A DNA stretch of 64,000 nt from Heterorhizobium halophytocola (GTDB lineage Bacteria > Pseudomonadota > Alphaproteobacteria > Rhizobiales > Rhizobiaceae). Positions 17,377-27,417 of this stretch are shown here, piece by piece (the first letter of the stretch is position 1; each line of letters begins with the position of its first letter). The stretch spans positions 222,947 to 286,946 of the forward strand of contig NZ_JAGGJU010000008.1 in NCBI RefSeq assembly GCF_017873095.1, in the 5' to 3' direction. Below the pieces are notes generated by a model. The model was not told where the DNA came from, did no database searches, and was given only the letters and a program-made list of their open reading frames with translations. A program made the position numbers and the translations under genes.

Positions 17377-17556
17377 ATGACTAAGATTTTCTCGCGTTTC
17401 CTCAAGGACGAGTCGGGCGCAACTGCAATTGAATACGGCCTGATCGCCGCGCTCATCTCCGTCGCCCTGATCACCGGTGCTTCGACCCTGGGCAACTCGC
17501 TCAACAACACCTTCTCGAAGGTCTCGGGCACTCTCGATACGGCCAACTCGAAGTAA
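17377..17556 (+). CDS. flp: Flp-type pilin
   Basis: A 59-residue major pilin of the Flp/Tad type IVb pilus. The prepilin site is ESG|ATAIEYGLIAALIS, with cleavage after Gly14 and the Glu-Tyr pair at mature positions 5-6 that defines Flp pilins; the hydrophobic helix follows. The N-terminus MTKIFSRFLKDE is the usual leader. ATG follows TAGGAG by six bases. A strong terminator (17577-17602) follows directly, so flp gives an abundant short transcript, with the assembly genes downstream. Confidence 0.95.
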   Translation: MTKIFSRFLKDESGATAIEYGLIAALISVALITGASTLGNSLNNTFSKVSGTLDTANSK

Positions 17557-17576
17557 GCCTCGCGGCTTGCGATCGA

Positions 17577-17602
17577 AAGCCGCCCTTCGGGGCGGCTTTT
17601 TT
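17577..17602 (+). terminator. Intrinsic terminator after flp
   Basis: AAGCCGCCC pairs with GGGCGGCTT around a TTCG tetraloop (a very stable C(UUCG)G loop), followed by a T-run to 17602. It separates the highly expressed pilin gene from the assembly genes. Confidence 0.9.
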
Positions 17603-17712
17603 GTATCTGGAGACTGCCTGATTCGCATGCTTCTCTTTCCGAAGCAGTAAGGTTTTCAAGCTATCCCTCATGGAGCCCGTCGGGGTTTCCGTTAGACCGC
17701 ACATTTCAGGAT

Positions 17713-18231
17713 ATGGGCATGATTGTCACTTTGATCTTCCTTCTCTTTCCCATCTGTCTCGTTCTCGCGGCGCTGACGGATCTCCTGGAAATGACCATTC
17801 CCAATCATATCCCGCTGGCTCTCATCCTCGGCTTTCTGGTGGTCGCGCCTTTCATCGATATCGGCTGGACCGGGTTCGGCTGGCATCTGGCTGCCGGGGC
17901 GGTGGTCTTTGCCGCATGTTTCGCCCTCTTTGCCTTCGGCGTGATGGGGGGTGGCGATGCGAAACTGCTGAGCGCGGCCGCCCTGTGGTTCGGCTTCAAT
18001 GAAAGCCTGCTCAGCTTTGCCATCTATGTGTCCTATATCGGCGGCCTGCTGACCGTCCTGCTGATCCTGTTGCGCAGCCGGTCGAGCATCGTCATGACGC
18101 TCAATCTGCCGCTGCCCGATTCGCTGATTTCGGCGAAGAAAGTGCCCTATGGCATCGCCATCGGCATCGCCGGGCTGATCGCCTACCAGGATTCCCCCAT
18201 CGTTCTCTGGGCGCTCTCTGCCGGTAAATAG
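17713..18231 (+). CDS. cpaA: Prepilin peptidase CpaA/TadV
   Basis: A 172-residue integral membrane aspartic protease of the A24 family that processes Flp pilin and pseudopilins. The two active-site Asp lie in LAALTDLLEMTIPN (Asp23) and FGVMGGGDAKLLSA (GxGD motif). It has the short form without the N-methylase domain and about five to six hydrophobic helices. Upstream 110 bp hold its own start region after the flp terminator. Confidence 0.92.
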   Translation: MGMIVTLIFLLFPICLVLAALTDLLEMTIPNHIPLALILGFLVVAPFIDIGWTGFGWHLAAGAVVFAACFALFAFGVMGGGDAKLLSAAALWFGFNESLLSFAIYVSYIGGLLTVLLILLRSRSSIVMTLNLPLPDSLISAKKVPYGIAIGIAGLIAYQDSPIVLWALSAGK

Positions 18232-18348
18232 GCAGCATGCGAGCAAAAGCTTTCATTAACTACCTTTATAAGCCCGCCATTAACTATAATTATACCAATT
18301 GCGGATCATTGTGCCCGGGAACCAGTCTTTCCCCGCAAGGATCGCCCA

Positions 18349-19143
18349 ATGAAACCCGCACGTATCATCATCCTCACGGTCGCTGTTGTTGCAGCCGGAC
18401 TTGCCGGGTTTCTTGCCATGCGGCTGTCCGGCCCCCGGGTGATCGCCGAAAAGGCGCAGCAGATCATCCAGAAGGAACCGTCGACCCGCGTTCTCGTCGC
18501 ATCCGAGAACCTGCCGGTCGGCGCAAGGTTGAACCCGGATTCGATGCGCTGGACCAATTGGCCCAAGGGCGATGTGTTCGAAGGCTTCATCACCGATGAA
18601 AAACGTCCCAAGGCGCTCGAGGAACTGAGCGGCGCCGTCGTGCGCATTCCCATTTTCGAGGGCGAACCGGTGCGCGGCGAAAAGGTCGCCGACTCCTCCA
18701 GCCACATCATGTCGTCGCTGCTGCCGTCGGGCAAGCGCGCCGTGTCCACCGAAATCTCGGTCGCAACCGGAGCCGGCGGCTTCATCCTGCCCAACGACCG
18801 GGTCGACGTGATCATGGTCCGCAAGGGGGACGGCGACACTTTCAAGACGGAAAACGTCCTGTCCAATGTCCGCGTGCTGGCGATCGATCAGCAGATCCAG
18901 GAAGACGAGGACGGCAAGAAGTCCGTCGTCGGCAACACCGCGACGCTGGAGCTGACGCCGGATCAGGCGAAGGTGATCACGGTCGCGCAGCAGATGGCCG
19001 ACAGGCTGAGCCTGGTTCTCCGCTCGGTCGCCGACGCGCAGGAGCAGGACACTGCCGCCGCCGACCATCTTCTCAGCGGCAGCAACGGCCAGTCGACGAT
19101 CCAGGTGATCAAGTCCGGCACCATCGTAAAGAACACCAATTGA
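18349..19143 (+). CDS. cpaB: Flp pilus assembly protein CpaB/RcpC
   Basis: 264 residues with an N-terminal signal-anchor (IIILTVAVVAAGLAGFLAM), a SAF-type domain starting VLVASENLPVGARLNPDSM, and the RcpC domain with RAVSTEISVATGAGGFILPNDRVDVIMVRK. CpaB interacts with the secretin complex in the periplasm. It is preceded by an AT-rich stretch (18247-18300) that probably holds a promoter, and is followed after one base by cpaC. Confidence 0.93.
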   Translation: MKPARIIILTVAVVAAGLAGFLAMRLSGPRVIAEKAQQIIQKEPSTRVLVASENLPVGARLNPDSMRWTNWPKGDVFEGFITDEKRPKALEELSGAVVRIPIFEGEPVRGEKVADSSSHIMSSLLPSGKRAVSTEISVATGAGGFILPNDRVDVIMVRKGDGDTFKTENVLSNVRVLAIDQQIQEDEDGKKSVVGNTATLELTPDQAKVITVAQQMADRLSLVLRSVADAQEQDTAAADHLLSGSNGQSTIQVIKSGTIVKNTN

Positions 19144-19144
19144 C

Positions 19145-20725
19145 ATGAGTGGGGGCGTAAACGTGATCGGTCTCTTGAATAACATGCGCACCGGCATCAG
19201 ACCCGTTCTGGCAGTCTGCCTTGCGGTCTCCTCGGTTGCGGGAAGCGCCCTGCCTTACGATGCGCCGCATCGCCAGGCGGCCGCCGCCGACAACATCATC
19301 CGCGTCTCGCAGGCGGGTCCCGGTGCGCATCGCATCGTCAAGCTGGGCCTGAACAAGGCGATCGTGGTGGACCTGCCGGCCGACGCCCACGACATTCTGG
19401 TCGCCGATCCGACCATGGCCGATGCCGTCACGCGAACCTCGCGGCGCATCTACCTGTTCGGCAAGTCGGTCGGACAGACCAATGTGTTCATCTTCGGCGG
19501 CAATGGCCAGGAACTCGTCACCCTCGACATCGAGATCGAACGCGACGTGTCCAATCTCCAGGCCAATCTGGCCCGCTTCATTCCGGAATCGAACATCAAG
19601 GTCGAAATCGTCTCGGACAATATCGTGCTCACCGGCACGGTGCGCACACCCCAGGACGCGGCCCGCGCGGCCAGCCTCGCCGGCGCCTTTCTGAAGGGCG
19701 GCGAAGCCACGACCCGCAACCAGACCGCCACCAGTTCGAGCACCAGCGGCGATACCGAAGTCGCGATCTACGCCGAAGACCGGCAGACATCCTCGATCGT
19801 CAACCTGCTGACCATCGAAGGCGAGGACCAGGTGACGCTGAAGGTCACGGTCGCCGAAGTCAGCCGCCAGGTGCTCAAGCAGCTCGGCATGAACGGCGCC
19901 ATCTCCGACGGTACGAACGGCATCGCCTTCAACAATCCGGCCAATCTCGGCAATGCGATCGCGACCGGTGCGTCGCGCATTGCAACCGGATCGATCGGTG
20001 GCATGAACTTTGCCAGCTATGTCAGCGCGATGGAGCAGGCGGGCGTGATGCGCACGCTGGCCGAACCCAGCCTGACGGCAATTTCGGGCGAGCAGGCCAA
20101 GTTCTATGTCGGCGGGGAATATCGTCTGGCCGGCCAGCAGGACGTCTCGGACGACGATTCCGGCAACACGACCGTCAGCAGAACCGTCTCGACCGTCGAT
20201 TACGGTGTGGAACTGAACTTCCGCCCCGTGGTCCTGGCACCGGGCCGCATCAGCCTGAAGATCGAGACCAACGTCTCCGAGCCGACCTATGAAGGCTCGG
20301 CGGTCACCGGCAACATCAACCAGCGTCCCGGCATCCCCGGCAACACCTATCTCTCGATCCGCAAGCGTGAAGCCTCCACCACGGTGGAACTGCCCTCGGG
20401 TGGCTCGATCGTGATCGCCGGCCTGATCCAGGACAATATTCGCCAGGCCTATTCCGGCCTGCCGGGGATCTCGAAGGTGCCGGTCTTCGGCGCGCTGTTC
20501 CGCAGCAAGGACTTCATTCGCAACGAGACCGAACTGGTCATCATCGCGACGCCCTATCTCGTTCGTCCGGTTGCCCGCAACGATCTGCAGCGCCCCGACG
20601 ACAACTTCAACCCGACAAACGATGCCGCAGGCTTCTTCCTCAATCGCGTCAACAAGGTCTATGGCCGCCGCGAGAACCAGGCAGTGGGCCAGTACCAGGG
20701 CGCCGTCGGATTTATCTACAAGTGA
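19145..20725 (+). CDS. cpaC: Flp pilus secretin CpaC/RcpA
   Basis: A 526-residue outer-membrane secretin. It has a signal peptide, the N-terminal pilus-assembly domain (LGLNKAIVVDLPADAHDILV), a BON-like segment (VEIVSDNIVLTGTVRTPQDA) and the secretin core. The core includes EPSLTAISGEQAKFYVGGE, VDYGVELNFRPVVL and the C-terminal GLPGISKVPVFGALFRSKDF then NETELVIIATPYLVRP. ATG 19145 has no clear ribosome site, whereas in-frame GTG at 19163 follows GGGGG by seven bases and may be the true start. It forms the pore for the Flp pilus. Confidence 0.94.
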   Translation: MSGGVNVIGLLNNMRTGIRPVLAVCLAVSSVAGSALPYDAPHRQAAAADNIIRVSQAGPGAHRIVKLGLNKAIVVDLPADAHDILVADPTMADAVTRTSRRIYLFGKSVGQTNVFIFGGNGQELVTLDIEIERDVSNLQANLARFIPESNIKVEIVSDNIVLTGTVRTPQDAARAASLAGAFLKGGEATTRNQTATSSSTSGDTEVAIYAEDRQTSSIVNLLTIEGEDQVTLKVTVAEVSRQVLKQLGMNGAISDGTNGIAFNNPANLGNAIATGASRIATGSIGGMNFASYVSAMEQAGVMRTLAEPSLTAISGEQAKFYVGGEYRLAGQQDVSDDDSGNTTVSRTVSTVDYGVELNFRPVVLAPGRISLKIETNVSEPTYEGSAVTGNINQRPGIPGNTYLSIRKREASTTVELPSGGSIVIAGLIQDNIRQAYSGLPGISKVPVFGALFRSKDFIRNETELVIIATPYLVRPVARNDLQRPDDNFNPTNDAAGFFLNRVNKVYGRRENQAVGQYQGAVGFIYK

Positions 20726-20739
20726 GCGGGGACATCGGG

Positions 20740-21483
20740 ATGCCGAACGCAAAGATCGATAGCCGCAGAACGAAGGCAAACATCATGGCTCCGTCACGCT
20801 TATTCCTGTCTGGTCCGGTCAAGGGCCGCACGCTGCTGGCCGTCGGCCTGCTCGCCGCCGCCACCGCGCTGTCCGGCTGCGGCAACATGAACCGCGACGA
20901 CACGACCACCGGTGCGATCCCGGACGATTACCGCACCCGCCACCCGATCGTGCTGAACCAGGTCGAACACGCCATCGACCTGCCGATCTCGGGGAGCGAC
21001 AGCCGGCTGACGGTCGGCATGCGCGATACCATCGGTGGTTTCGCCAGCGCCTACAAAAGCGACTCCTCGGCCATCGTCCAGATCATGCTGCCGAGCGGGT
21101 CTGCCAACGCCGCCGCCGCCAGGCATCTGAGCAAGGACATTCGCCGCACGCTGATCAATGCGGGCGTGCCGTCCGGCCGGATCGTCTTCACCGCCTATCA
21201 GGCGGGTGGCTACGGCAATGCCGCACCCGTGCGCCTCAGCTATGTGGCGATGACGGCCAGCACGGCGCCTTGCGGCCAGTGGCCGGAGGATCTGGCAAAC
21301 GACACCTTCCAGAACCGCAACTGGGAGAATTTCGGCTGCTCGACCCAGGCCAATCTGGCGGCCCAGATTGCAAATCCGACGGACCTCCTCGGCCCGCGCA
21401 AGCCTGCGCCGATCGATGCCGAGCGTCGCGGCAACGTGATCGAAAAGTATCGCAGCGGCGCCAACACCGCGACCGCCGACTGA
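20740..21483 (+). CDS. cpaD: Pilus assembly lipoprotein CpaD
   Basis: 247 residues with a lipoprotein signal ending ATALSGC, so Cys is probably acylated and the protein sits in the outer membrane, where CpaD aids the secretin. Typical CpaD sequences: RHPIVLNQVEHAIDLPIS, VRLSYVAMTASTAPCGQWPED and NFGCSTQANLAAQIANPTDL. I chose ATG 20740 (after GCGGGGA); a GTG at 20722 overlapping the cpaC stop is also in frame. The leader before the hydrophobic stretch is unusually long. Confidence 0.92.
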   Translation: MPNAKIDSRRTKANIMAPSRLFLSGPVKGRTLLAVGLLAAATALSGCGNMNRDDTTTGAIPDDYRTRHPIVLNQVEHAIDLPISGSDSRLTVGMRDTIGGFASAYKSDSSAIVQIMLPSGSANAAAARHLSKDIRRTLINAGVPSGRIVFTAYQAGGYGNAAPVRLSYVAMTASTAPCGQWPEDLANDTFQNRNWENFGCSTQANLAAQIANPTDLLGPRKPAPIDAERRGNVIEKYRSGANTATAD

Positions 21484-21514
21484 TGATGGCCCCGAGCGAA
21501 GACAGGAAAAAGTC

Positions 21515-22804
21515 ATGAGTGCGATTGATTACCGGATTGACGGGCATAACGGGCCGGCAGGCGATGGTCATGCCGCGGGCGACATTGGAGACATCGAGCA
21601 GACCCGGCCGCTTCCGCGCATCTCGGTGCATGCCTTCTGCATCAGCGACAATGTCCAGCGGATGATGGAAAAATGCGGCGTCGACCGGCGCATGGCCAAG
21701 GTGAGCCTTCGCATCACCAGCGGCACCATCGAAGCCGCCGCCAACATGTTCGCCAATGCACCGACGCCGAACCTGATCATTCTGGAGACGGAGACCGAGC
21801 CGCGTGCGCTGATGGCCGAGCTGGAGCCGCTGGCCTCGGTCTGCGATCCGTCGACGCGCGTCATCCTCATCGGCCGCTACAACGACATCACGCTCTACCG
21901 CGACCTGATGCGGCACGGCATTTCCGAATACATGGTGGCACCTGTCACCATGGCCGAAATTCTGGGCGCGATTTCGACGATCTTCGTCGATCCGGATGCC
22001 GAGCCGATCGGTCGCACCATCGCCTTCATCGGCGCCAAGGGCGGCGTCGGCTCGTCGACGATCGCGCATAACTGCGCGTTCTCGGTCTCCAGCCTGTTTG
22101 CCACCGAAACCATTCTGGCCGATCTCGACCTGCCCTACGGCACGGCCAATATCGACTTCGACCAGGATCCGGCCCAGGGGATCGCCGAGGCGATCTTCTC
22201 GCCGGACCGGCTGGACGAGGTCTTCCTGGACCGCCTGCTGTCCAATTGTGCGCAGAACCTGTCGCTGCTGGCAGCCCCCTCGCTGCTCGACCGTCCCTAC
22301 GATTTCGAGCCGACGGCCTTCCTGCCGGTGATCGAAGTGCTCCAGCGCAGCGTGCCGGTCTCCGTGCTCGACGTACCGCATGGCTGGTCGGACTGGACCC
22401 GCAAGGTGCTGGCCGAAGTCGACGAGGTGGTGATCAGCTGCGTGCCGGATCTCGCCAATCTGCGCAATGCCAAGAACATGCTGGACGCGCTGAAGAAGCT
22501 TCGGCCGAACGACAAGGCGCCGCATATCATCCTCAACCAGGTCGGCATGCCGAAGCGGCCCGAGATCGCGCCGGCCGATTTCTGCGAACCCTTGGAAATC
22601 GAACCGGTGGCGATCATTCCGTTCGACATCCAGCTGTTCGGCAATGCCGCCAATAGCGGCCGGATGATCTCGGAAATGGATGCCAAGTCGCCGACTTCGG
22701 AAACCTTTGCCCAGCTGGCGCACCTGATAACCGGCCGCGCCACGGTGAAGAAGCCGAAAAAGGCCGGACTGGGCGCGATGCTCGGAATGCTCGGCCGCAA
22801 GTGA
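21515..22804 (+). CDS. cpaE: Pilus localisation ATPase CpaE/TadZ
   Basis: A 429-residue two-domain protein. The N-terminal half is a receiver-like domain without the phosphorylation signature (ISVHAFCISDNVQRMMEK...). The C-terminal half is a ParA/MinD-type ATPase with deviant Walker A FIGAKGGVGSSTIAHN and switch region ILADLDLPYGTANIDFDQDP. In the Tad system this protein marks the cell site where the pilus machine is built. ATG follows AGGAAAA; 26 bp separate it from cpaF. Confidence 0.93.
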   Translation: MSAIDYRIDGHNGPAGDGHAAGDIGDIEQTRPLPRISVHAFCISDNVQRMMEKCGVDRRMAKVSLRITSGTIEAAANMFANAPTPNLIILETETEPRALMAELEPLASVCDPSTRVILIGRYNDITLYRDLMRHGISEYMVAPVTMAEILGAISTIFVDPDAEPIGRTIAFIGAKGGVGSSTIAHNCAFSVSSLFATETILADLDLPYGTANIDFDQDPAQGIAEAIFSPDRLDEVFLDRLLSNCAQNLSLLAAPSLLDRPYDFEPTAFLPVIEVLQRSVPVSVLDVPHGWSDWTRKVLAEVDEVVISCVPDLANLRNAKNMLDALKKLRPNDKAPHIILNQVGMPKRPEIAPADFCEPLEIEPVAIIPFDIQLFGNAANSGRMISEMDAKSPTSETFAQLAHLITGRATVKKPKKAGLGAMLGMLGRK

Positions 22805-22830
22805 TTCATCGAAATCGATAGGTAGATAAA

Positions 22831-24348
22831 ATGTTTGGCAAGCGCGGTAGCGACGGATTTGGGAAAGCCGGTGGCATGGGCGGTGCAGATGCGCCGCCTC
22901 CGGTTGCGGCCGCGCCGCAGCCGAAGCCGCAGTCGCCATCCGCCTCCGCCGCGCCGTCCGCGACGGTCGTCGAAAAGGTCGTGGAGACGCGCCAGCAGGT
23001 GACGCCGCCGCCGATGCAGACCCCTGCAGCCGCCGCCCGCCGCCGCCCGGTCCGCGGCGAGGCCTATTACGACACCAAGAGCCAGGTCTTTTCGGCGCTG
23101 ATCGACACGATCGATCTGTCGCAGCTGGCCAAGCTCGATGGCGAAAGCGCCCGCGAAGAAATTCGCGACATCGTCAACGACATCATCACCATCAAGAATT
23201 TCGCGATGTCGATCTCCGAGCAGGAGGAACTGCTCGAGGACATCTGCAACGACGTCCTCGGCTATGGCCCGCTGGAGCCGCTGCTGGCGCGCGACGACAT
23301 CGCCGACATCATGGTCAACGGCGCCGGCCAGACCTTCATCGAAGTCGGCGGCAAGACCATCGAATCGGAAATCCGCTTTCGCGACAATGCCCAGCTGCTG
23401 TCGATCTGCCAGCGCATCGTCAGCCAGGTCGGCCGCCGCGTCGATGAATCCTCGCCGATCTGCGACGCGCGTCTTCCCGACGGCTCGCGTGTCAACGTCA
23501 TTGCCCCGCCGCTGTCGATCGACGGCCCGGCGCTCACCATTCGTAAGTTCAAGAAGGACAAGCTCAATCTCGACCAGCTGGTCAAGTTCGGCGCGATCAC
23601 GCCCGAAGGCGCTCAGGTCCTGCAGATCATCGGCCGCGTCCGCTGCAATGTGGTCATTTCAGGCGGTACCGGCTCGGGTAAGACGACGCTTCTGAACTGC
23701 CTCACCGGCTATATCGACCAGGACGAGCGCGTCATCACCTGCGAGGACACGGCCGAACTGCAGCTGCAGCAGCCGCATGTCGTGCGGCTGGAAACCCGCC
23801 CGCCGAACATCGAGGGCGAGGGCGAGATCACCATGCGCGAGCTGGTCAAGAACTGCCTGCGTATGCGCCCCGAACGCATCATCGTCGGTGAGGTGCGCGG
23901 ACCGGAGGTCTTCGACCTGTTGCAGGCGATGAACACCGGTCACGACGGCTCGATGGGCACGATCCACGCCAACACCCCGCGCGAATGCCTCAGCCGTATG
24001 GAATCGATGATCGCCATGGGCGGCTTCTCGCTGCCGGCCAAGACCGTGCGCGAAATCATCTCCGGCTCGATCGACGTCATCATCCAGGCCGCGCGTCTGC
24101 GCGACGGTTCGCGCCGCATCACCCACATCACCGAGGTGATCGGCATGGAAGGCGACGTCATCGTCACCCAGGACCTGATGCGCTACGAGATGGACGGCGA
24201 AGACGCCAATGGCAAGATCATCGGCCGGCATCTGTCGACCGGCATCGGCAAGCCGGCCTTCTGGGACCGCGCCCGCTACTACAACGAGGAGCGCCGGCTG
24301 GCGAATGCGCTCGACTCGATGGATCAGACGTCCAGCGGAGGCATGTGA
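22831..24348 (+). CDS. cpaF: Pilus assembly ATPase CpaF/TadA
   Basis: A 505-residue secretion ATPase that powers pilus extension and, in Tad systems, retraction. A Pro/Ala-rich N-terminal tail (about 1-70) precedes the NTD, then Walker [15 protein letters not shown], Asp-box [19 protein letters not shown], Walker [17 protein letters not shown] and His-box [13 protein letters not shown]. It is complete and followed after 2 bp by tadB. Confidence 0.96.
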   Translation: MFGKRGSDGFGKAGGMGGADAPPPVAAAPQPKPQSPSASAAPSATVVEKVVETRQQVTPPPMQTPAAAARRRPVRGEAYYDTKSQVFSALIDTIDLSQLAKLDGESAREEIRDIVNDIITIKNFAMSISEQEELLEDICNDVLGYGPLEPLLARDDIADIMVNGAGQTFIEVGGKTIESEIRFRDNAQLLSICQRIVSQVGRRVDESSPICDARLPDGSRVNVIAPPLSIDGPALTIRKFKKDKLNLDQLVKFGAITPEGAQVLQIIGRVRCNVVISGGTGSGKTTLLNCLTGYIDQDERVITCEDTAELQLQQPHVVRLETRPPNIEGEGEITMRELVKNCLRMRPERIIVGEVRGPEVFDLLQAMNTGHDGSMGTIHANTPRECLSRMESMIAMGGFSLPAKTVREIISGSIDVIIQAARLRDGSRRITHITEVIGMEGDVIVTQDLMRYEMDGEDANGKIIGRHLSTGIGKPAFWDRARYYNEERRLANALDSMDQTSSGGM

Positions 24349-24350
24349 CG

Positions 24351-25358
24351 ATGTTTGCGATCGATCCGATTGTCCTGGCCATCGTCGCGCTTGCCGCCGT
24401 TGCCGCGGGGGCGGTCGCCTACAGCTTTCTGTTCACCCAGATCGAGGTCGAACGCAAGGTCACCTCGCGCGTCCACCGGGTCAGCGCGGCCGAGACCGAT
24501 CGCGGCAAGGTCAAGGACGCGCGCGACCGTGTCGCGGAAGTCTCCAAGCGCCGCAAATCCGTGCAGGATTCGCTGAAGCAGCTTGAGGACAAGCAGAAGG
24601 AACGCGACAAGAAGGCGGCGAGCATCAAGGAAAAGCTGGTCCAGGCCGGCCTTTCGCTCAGCATGGCGAAATTCTACATGATCAGCGCCGGCGCCGGCGT
24701 TTTCAGCTTCCTGGGGGCTTTCATCCTCAGCGGCCAGCCGCTGGTCGCGCTCGGGGCCGCCTTCGTCCTCGGTCTCGGCCTGCCGCGCTGGGTCGTCGGC
24801 TTCCTGGTCACGCGCCGCCAGAAGAAGTTTCTCAACGAATTCCCGGTCGCGCTCGACGTCATGGTCCGCTCGATCAAGTCCGGCCTGCCGCTCAACGACG
24901 CACTGCGGCTGATCGCCAACGACTCGCAGGAGCCCGTGAAGGGTGAGTTCCGCCGCGTCGTCGAATCCCAGCAGCTCGGTTTCTCCGTGCCGGAAGCCTG
25001 CACCCGCATGCACAATACCATGCCGCTGCAGGAGGTCAGTTTCTTCTCCATCGTGATCGCGATCCAGGGCCAGGCGGGCGGCAACCTGTCGGAAGCGCTG
25101 GCCAACCTGTCGCGCGTGCTGCGCGACCGCAAGAAGATGCGCTCCAAGGTCTCGGCCATGTCGATGGAAGCCAAGGCGTCGGCGGCGATCATCGGCGCCC
25201 TGCCGTTCATCGTCATGCTGCTCGTCTACCTGACCTCGCCGCAATACATCATGCTGCTGTTCACCGATCCGCGCGGTCACCTGATCCTGGCGGCGTCCGG
25301 CGTCTGGATGTCGATCGGCATCTTCATCATGCGCAAAATGATCAACTTCGACATCTGA
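24351..25358 (+). CDS. tadB: Pilus platform protein TadB
   Basis: A 335-residue inner-membrane platform protein (GspF-like domain). It has an N-terminal helix, a charged coiled-coil-like stretch rich in Lys/Glu (residues about 30-85), helices near 105-145, then the cytoplasmic GspF motif FPVALDVMVRSIKSGLPLNDALRLIA and two C-terminal helices. ATG at 24351 sits two bases after the cpaF stop. It pairs with TadC to form the platform turned by CpaF. Confidence 0.93.
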   Translation: MFAIDPIVLAIVALAAVAAGAVAYSFLFTQIEVERKVTSRVHRVSAAETDRGKVKDARDRVAEVSKRRKSVQDSLKQLEDKQKERDKKAASIKEKLVQAGLSLSMAKFYMISAGAGVFSFLGAFILSGQPLVALGAAFVLGLGLPRWVVGFLVTRRQKKFLNEFPVALDVMVRSIKSGLPLNDALRLIANDSQEPVKGEFRRVVESQQLGFSVPEACTRMHNTMPLQEVSFFSIVIAIQGQAGGNLSEALANLSRVLRDRKKMRSKVSAMSMEAKASAAIIGALPFIVMLLVYLTSPQYIMLLFTDPRGHLILAASGVWMSIGIFIMRKMINFDI

Positions 25359-25369
25359 GGAACGAGGGC

Positions 25370-26347
25370 ATGACCAGCGATCTGGCTGCGAGACTGACCG
25401 ACCCCGCCACGATCATCGCGGTGCTGACCGCGCTTGCCGTGTTCGCGACGATCTACACCCTTGTCATTCCCTATTTCGAGAAGGGCGACCTCGACAAGCG
25501 GATGAAGGCCGTCTCCACCGAGCGCGACCAGATCCGCGCCCGTGAGCGCGCCAAGATGAACAGCGAAGGCAAGGCCTCGCTGCGCACCACCAACAACCGC
25601 TCGGCCGTCGAGATCGTCGAACGCTTCAACCTGAAGCAGGCGCTGGTCGACGAGAACACGATGAACAAGCTGCGGGCGGCCGGCTACCGCTCGCAGAACG
25701 CGCTGAACTACTTCCTGGTCGCGCGCTTCCTCTTGCCCTTCGTCCTTCTGGTGCTCACCGGTCTCTGGATCTTCGGCATGGGCGGCCTGGCTGAAAAGCC
25801 GTTCGGCATCCGCATCCTGGCCACCGTCGTCGGCGGCTATGTCGGTTTCTATCTGCCGAACATCTATATCAAGAACCGCATGAACAAGCGGCAGATGTCG
25901 ATCAAGCGGGCCTGGCCGGATGCGCTCGACCTGATGCTGATCTGCGTCGAATCCGGCATTTCGATCGAGGCCGCCATGCGGCGTGTCTCCGAGGAGGTGG
26001 CGGTACAGTCGCCGGAACTGGCCGAAGAAATGGTGCTGACCACAGCCGAGCTCTCCTTCCTGCCGGATCGCCGCCAGGCGCTGGAAAACCTTGGCAACCG
26101 CACCCAGCTCGAAACCGTCCGCAACGCCGTGCAGGCGCTGATCCAGGCGGAACGCTACGGCACGCCGATCTCGCAGGCGCTGCGGGTGCTTGCCCAGGAA
26201 GGCCGCGACGAGCGGATGAACGAGGCCGAAAAGAAGGCCGCCGCCCTGCCGCCGAAGCTGACCGTGCCGATGATCCTGTTCTTCCTGCCGGTCCTCATCG
26301 CCGTCATCCTCGGCCCCGCCGGCATCCAGATCGCCGACCGCTTCTAG
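25370..26347 (+). CDS. tadC: Pilus platform protein TadC
   Basis: A 325-residue GspF-domain membrane protein. One helix lies at about 14-32 and another pair at 118-165; the cytoplasmic domain has WPDALDLMLICVESGISIEAAM, and a C-terminal helix ends PVLIAVILGPAGIQIADRF. It closes the rightward cpa/tad operon, 11 bp after tadB. Nothing recognisable follows for 1.16 kb, and tadD is on the other strand beyond that gap. Confidence 0.93.
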   Translation: MTSDLAARLTDPATIIAVLTALAVFATIYTLVIPYFEKGDLDKRMKAVSTERDQIRARERAKMNSEGKASLRTTNNRSAVEIVERFNLKQALVDENTMNKLRAAGYRSQNALNYFLVARFLLPFVLLVLTGLWIFGMGGLAEKPFGIRILATVVGGYVGFYLPNIYIKNRMNKRQMSIKRAWPDALDLMLICVESGISIEAAMRRVSEEVAVQSPELAEEMVLTTAELSFLPDRRQALENLGNRTQLETVRNAVQALIQAERYGTPISQALRVLAQEGRDERMNEAEKKAAALPPKLTVPMILFFLPVLIAVILGPAGIQIADRF

Positions 26348-26401
26348 CCCAACGCCGCGCCGCCCGCAAAACCCAAGACCCCGCCCCGTCGCTCCGCTCC
26401 G

Positions 26402-26424
26402 ACCCTCCCCACAAGGGGGAGGGT
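26402..26424. repeat. REP-like palindrome
   Basis: ACCCTCCCC and GGGGAGGGT form a perfect 9-bp inverted repeat around ACAAG, 55 bases after tadC. I recall palindromes of the CCCTCCCC/GGGGAGGG type recurring between genes in rhizobial genomes; this window holds only this clear copy. It might also act as the tadC transcript end. Confidence 0.5.
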
Positions 26425-27122
26425 TGCGTCGTGCCAGCCGCGGGGCCATGCCACACGCCACGACGACGGGGAAAATCAAAACCGAAAAACCTCGGTGGCA
26501 GCGATTTTTCCTCGCTCTCCGCTCGCTGCCCGGATCGTCTCACGGCAAGCCTGGAAAAGAGCCATGCCGCGCTCGTTCGCTGTCAGCGCAGGCGACTGCG
26601 TTTGATGCTGGAAATTTCGCAAAAACTGGACGTTAGCGGTTCATCTATCTTTACCGCATTTGCCGGCGGTCTCACCGCCCGCCACACTTTCCTCCTCCCC
26701 GCACGCCGCCAAAACCTGGCCCCAATCCTCGCATCCGCCGCGCCCCACCAACCCGGCCCCCACAAAAAAATCCCGCCCCATTTTCCCCACCCTCCGACCC
26801 CGTGCCACACTCCTCCCGTCCCGCCCTCGGATACACCGGTGAACGTCGCCGGCGAGGTGGGGCCGGTGCCCTGGAGGCGTGGTCGATGACGTGGACCGCG
26901 ATGCCAGGGGCCGCGTGTTGACGGATCTCCCTCTCGCCTGACTGCAGGCGGGGCGTGCCTGTGGGGCACACATGACATGACCGGTGACTGTCGGGGTTTC
27001 CCGGCTTTCGCGGTGCCGGACCTGACACGTCCCAAGGGGGTAGCGCCCCGATGAGCACCGTCCCTGGAAAAGGCACCGGATCCGCGCAGAGGGATCGCAC
27101 AGCACCGGCACAAGAACACCGA

Positions 27123-27181
27123 ACGGGGCGCCTGCGGGTGTCTTATTTAATTACTTAACGCGGCAGCCGAAGGCGCCCCGT
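27123..27181. repeat. 10-bp inverted repeat with AT-rich loop
   Basis: ACGGGGCGCC (27123-27132) and GGCGCCCCGT (27172-27181) are perfect complements. The 39-nt loop contains an AT-rich core (TCTTATTTAATTACTTAA), a sharp contrast to flanking GC-rich sequence. This is consistent with an RNA hairpin or with a promoter placed between two operator arms. No function is known. Confidence 0.45.
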
Positions 27182-27417
27182 CCGTCTTCCCGAAAGGGAG
27201 ACAGCAGAAATGGCAGCATCCACCGGAGGGTCTCTGGCCCGGCCGGGGTTTTGCCGTGGGTGGACGGCGGCACCATTGCGGGGAGGGGGAGGGCCATCGC
27301 GGCCTTCGGGACCGGCTGGCCGGTGTGATCGCTACAAGAGACGAAAGGAAGGCCGAGAACGGACCCGTTTCTGCTGCGGGGCAGCGACGCAAGACCCTAA
27401 TCAGGCCGCCGCGCGTT

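Noticed and set aside
26583..27119. A 178-residue leftward frame in the tad-locus gap
   Set aside because: Its translation is Gly/Arg/Pro/Trp-rich without a motif, there is no ribosome site, and two other overlapping frames are equally open.
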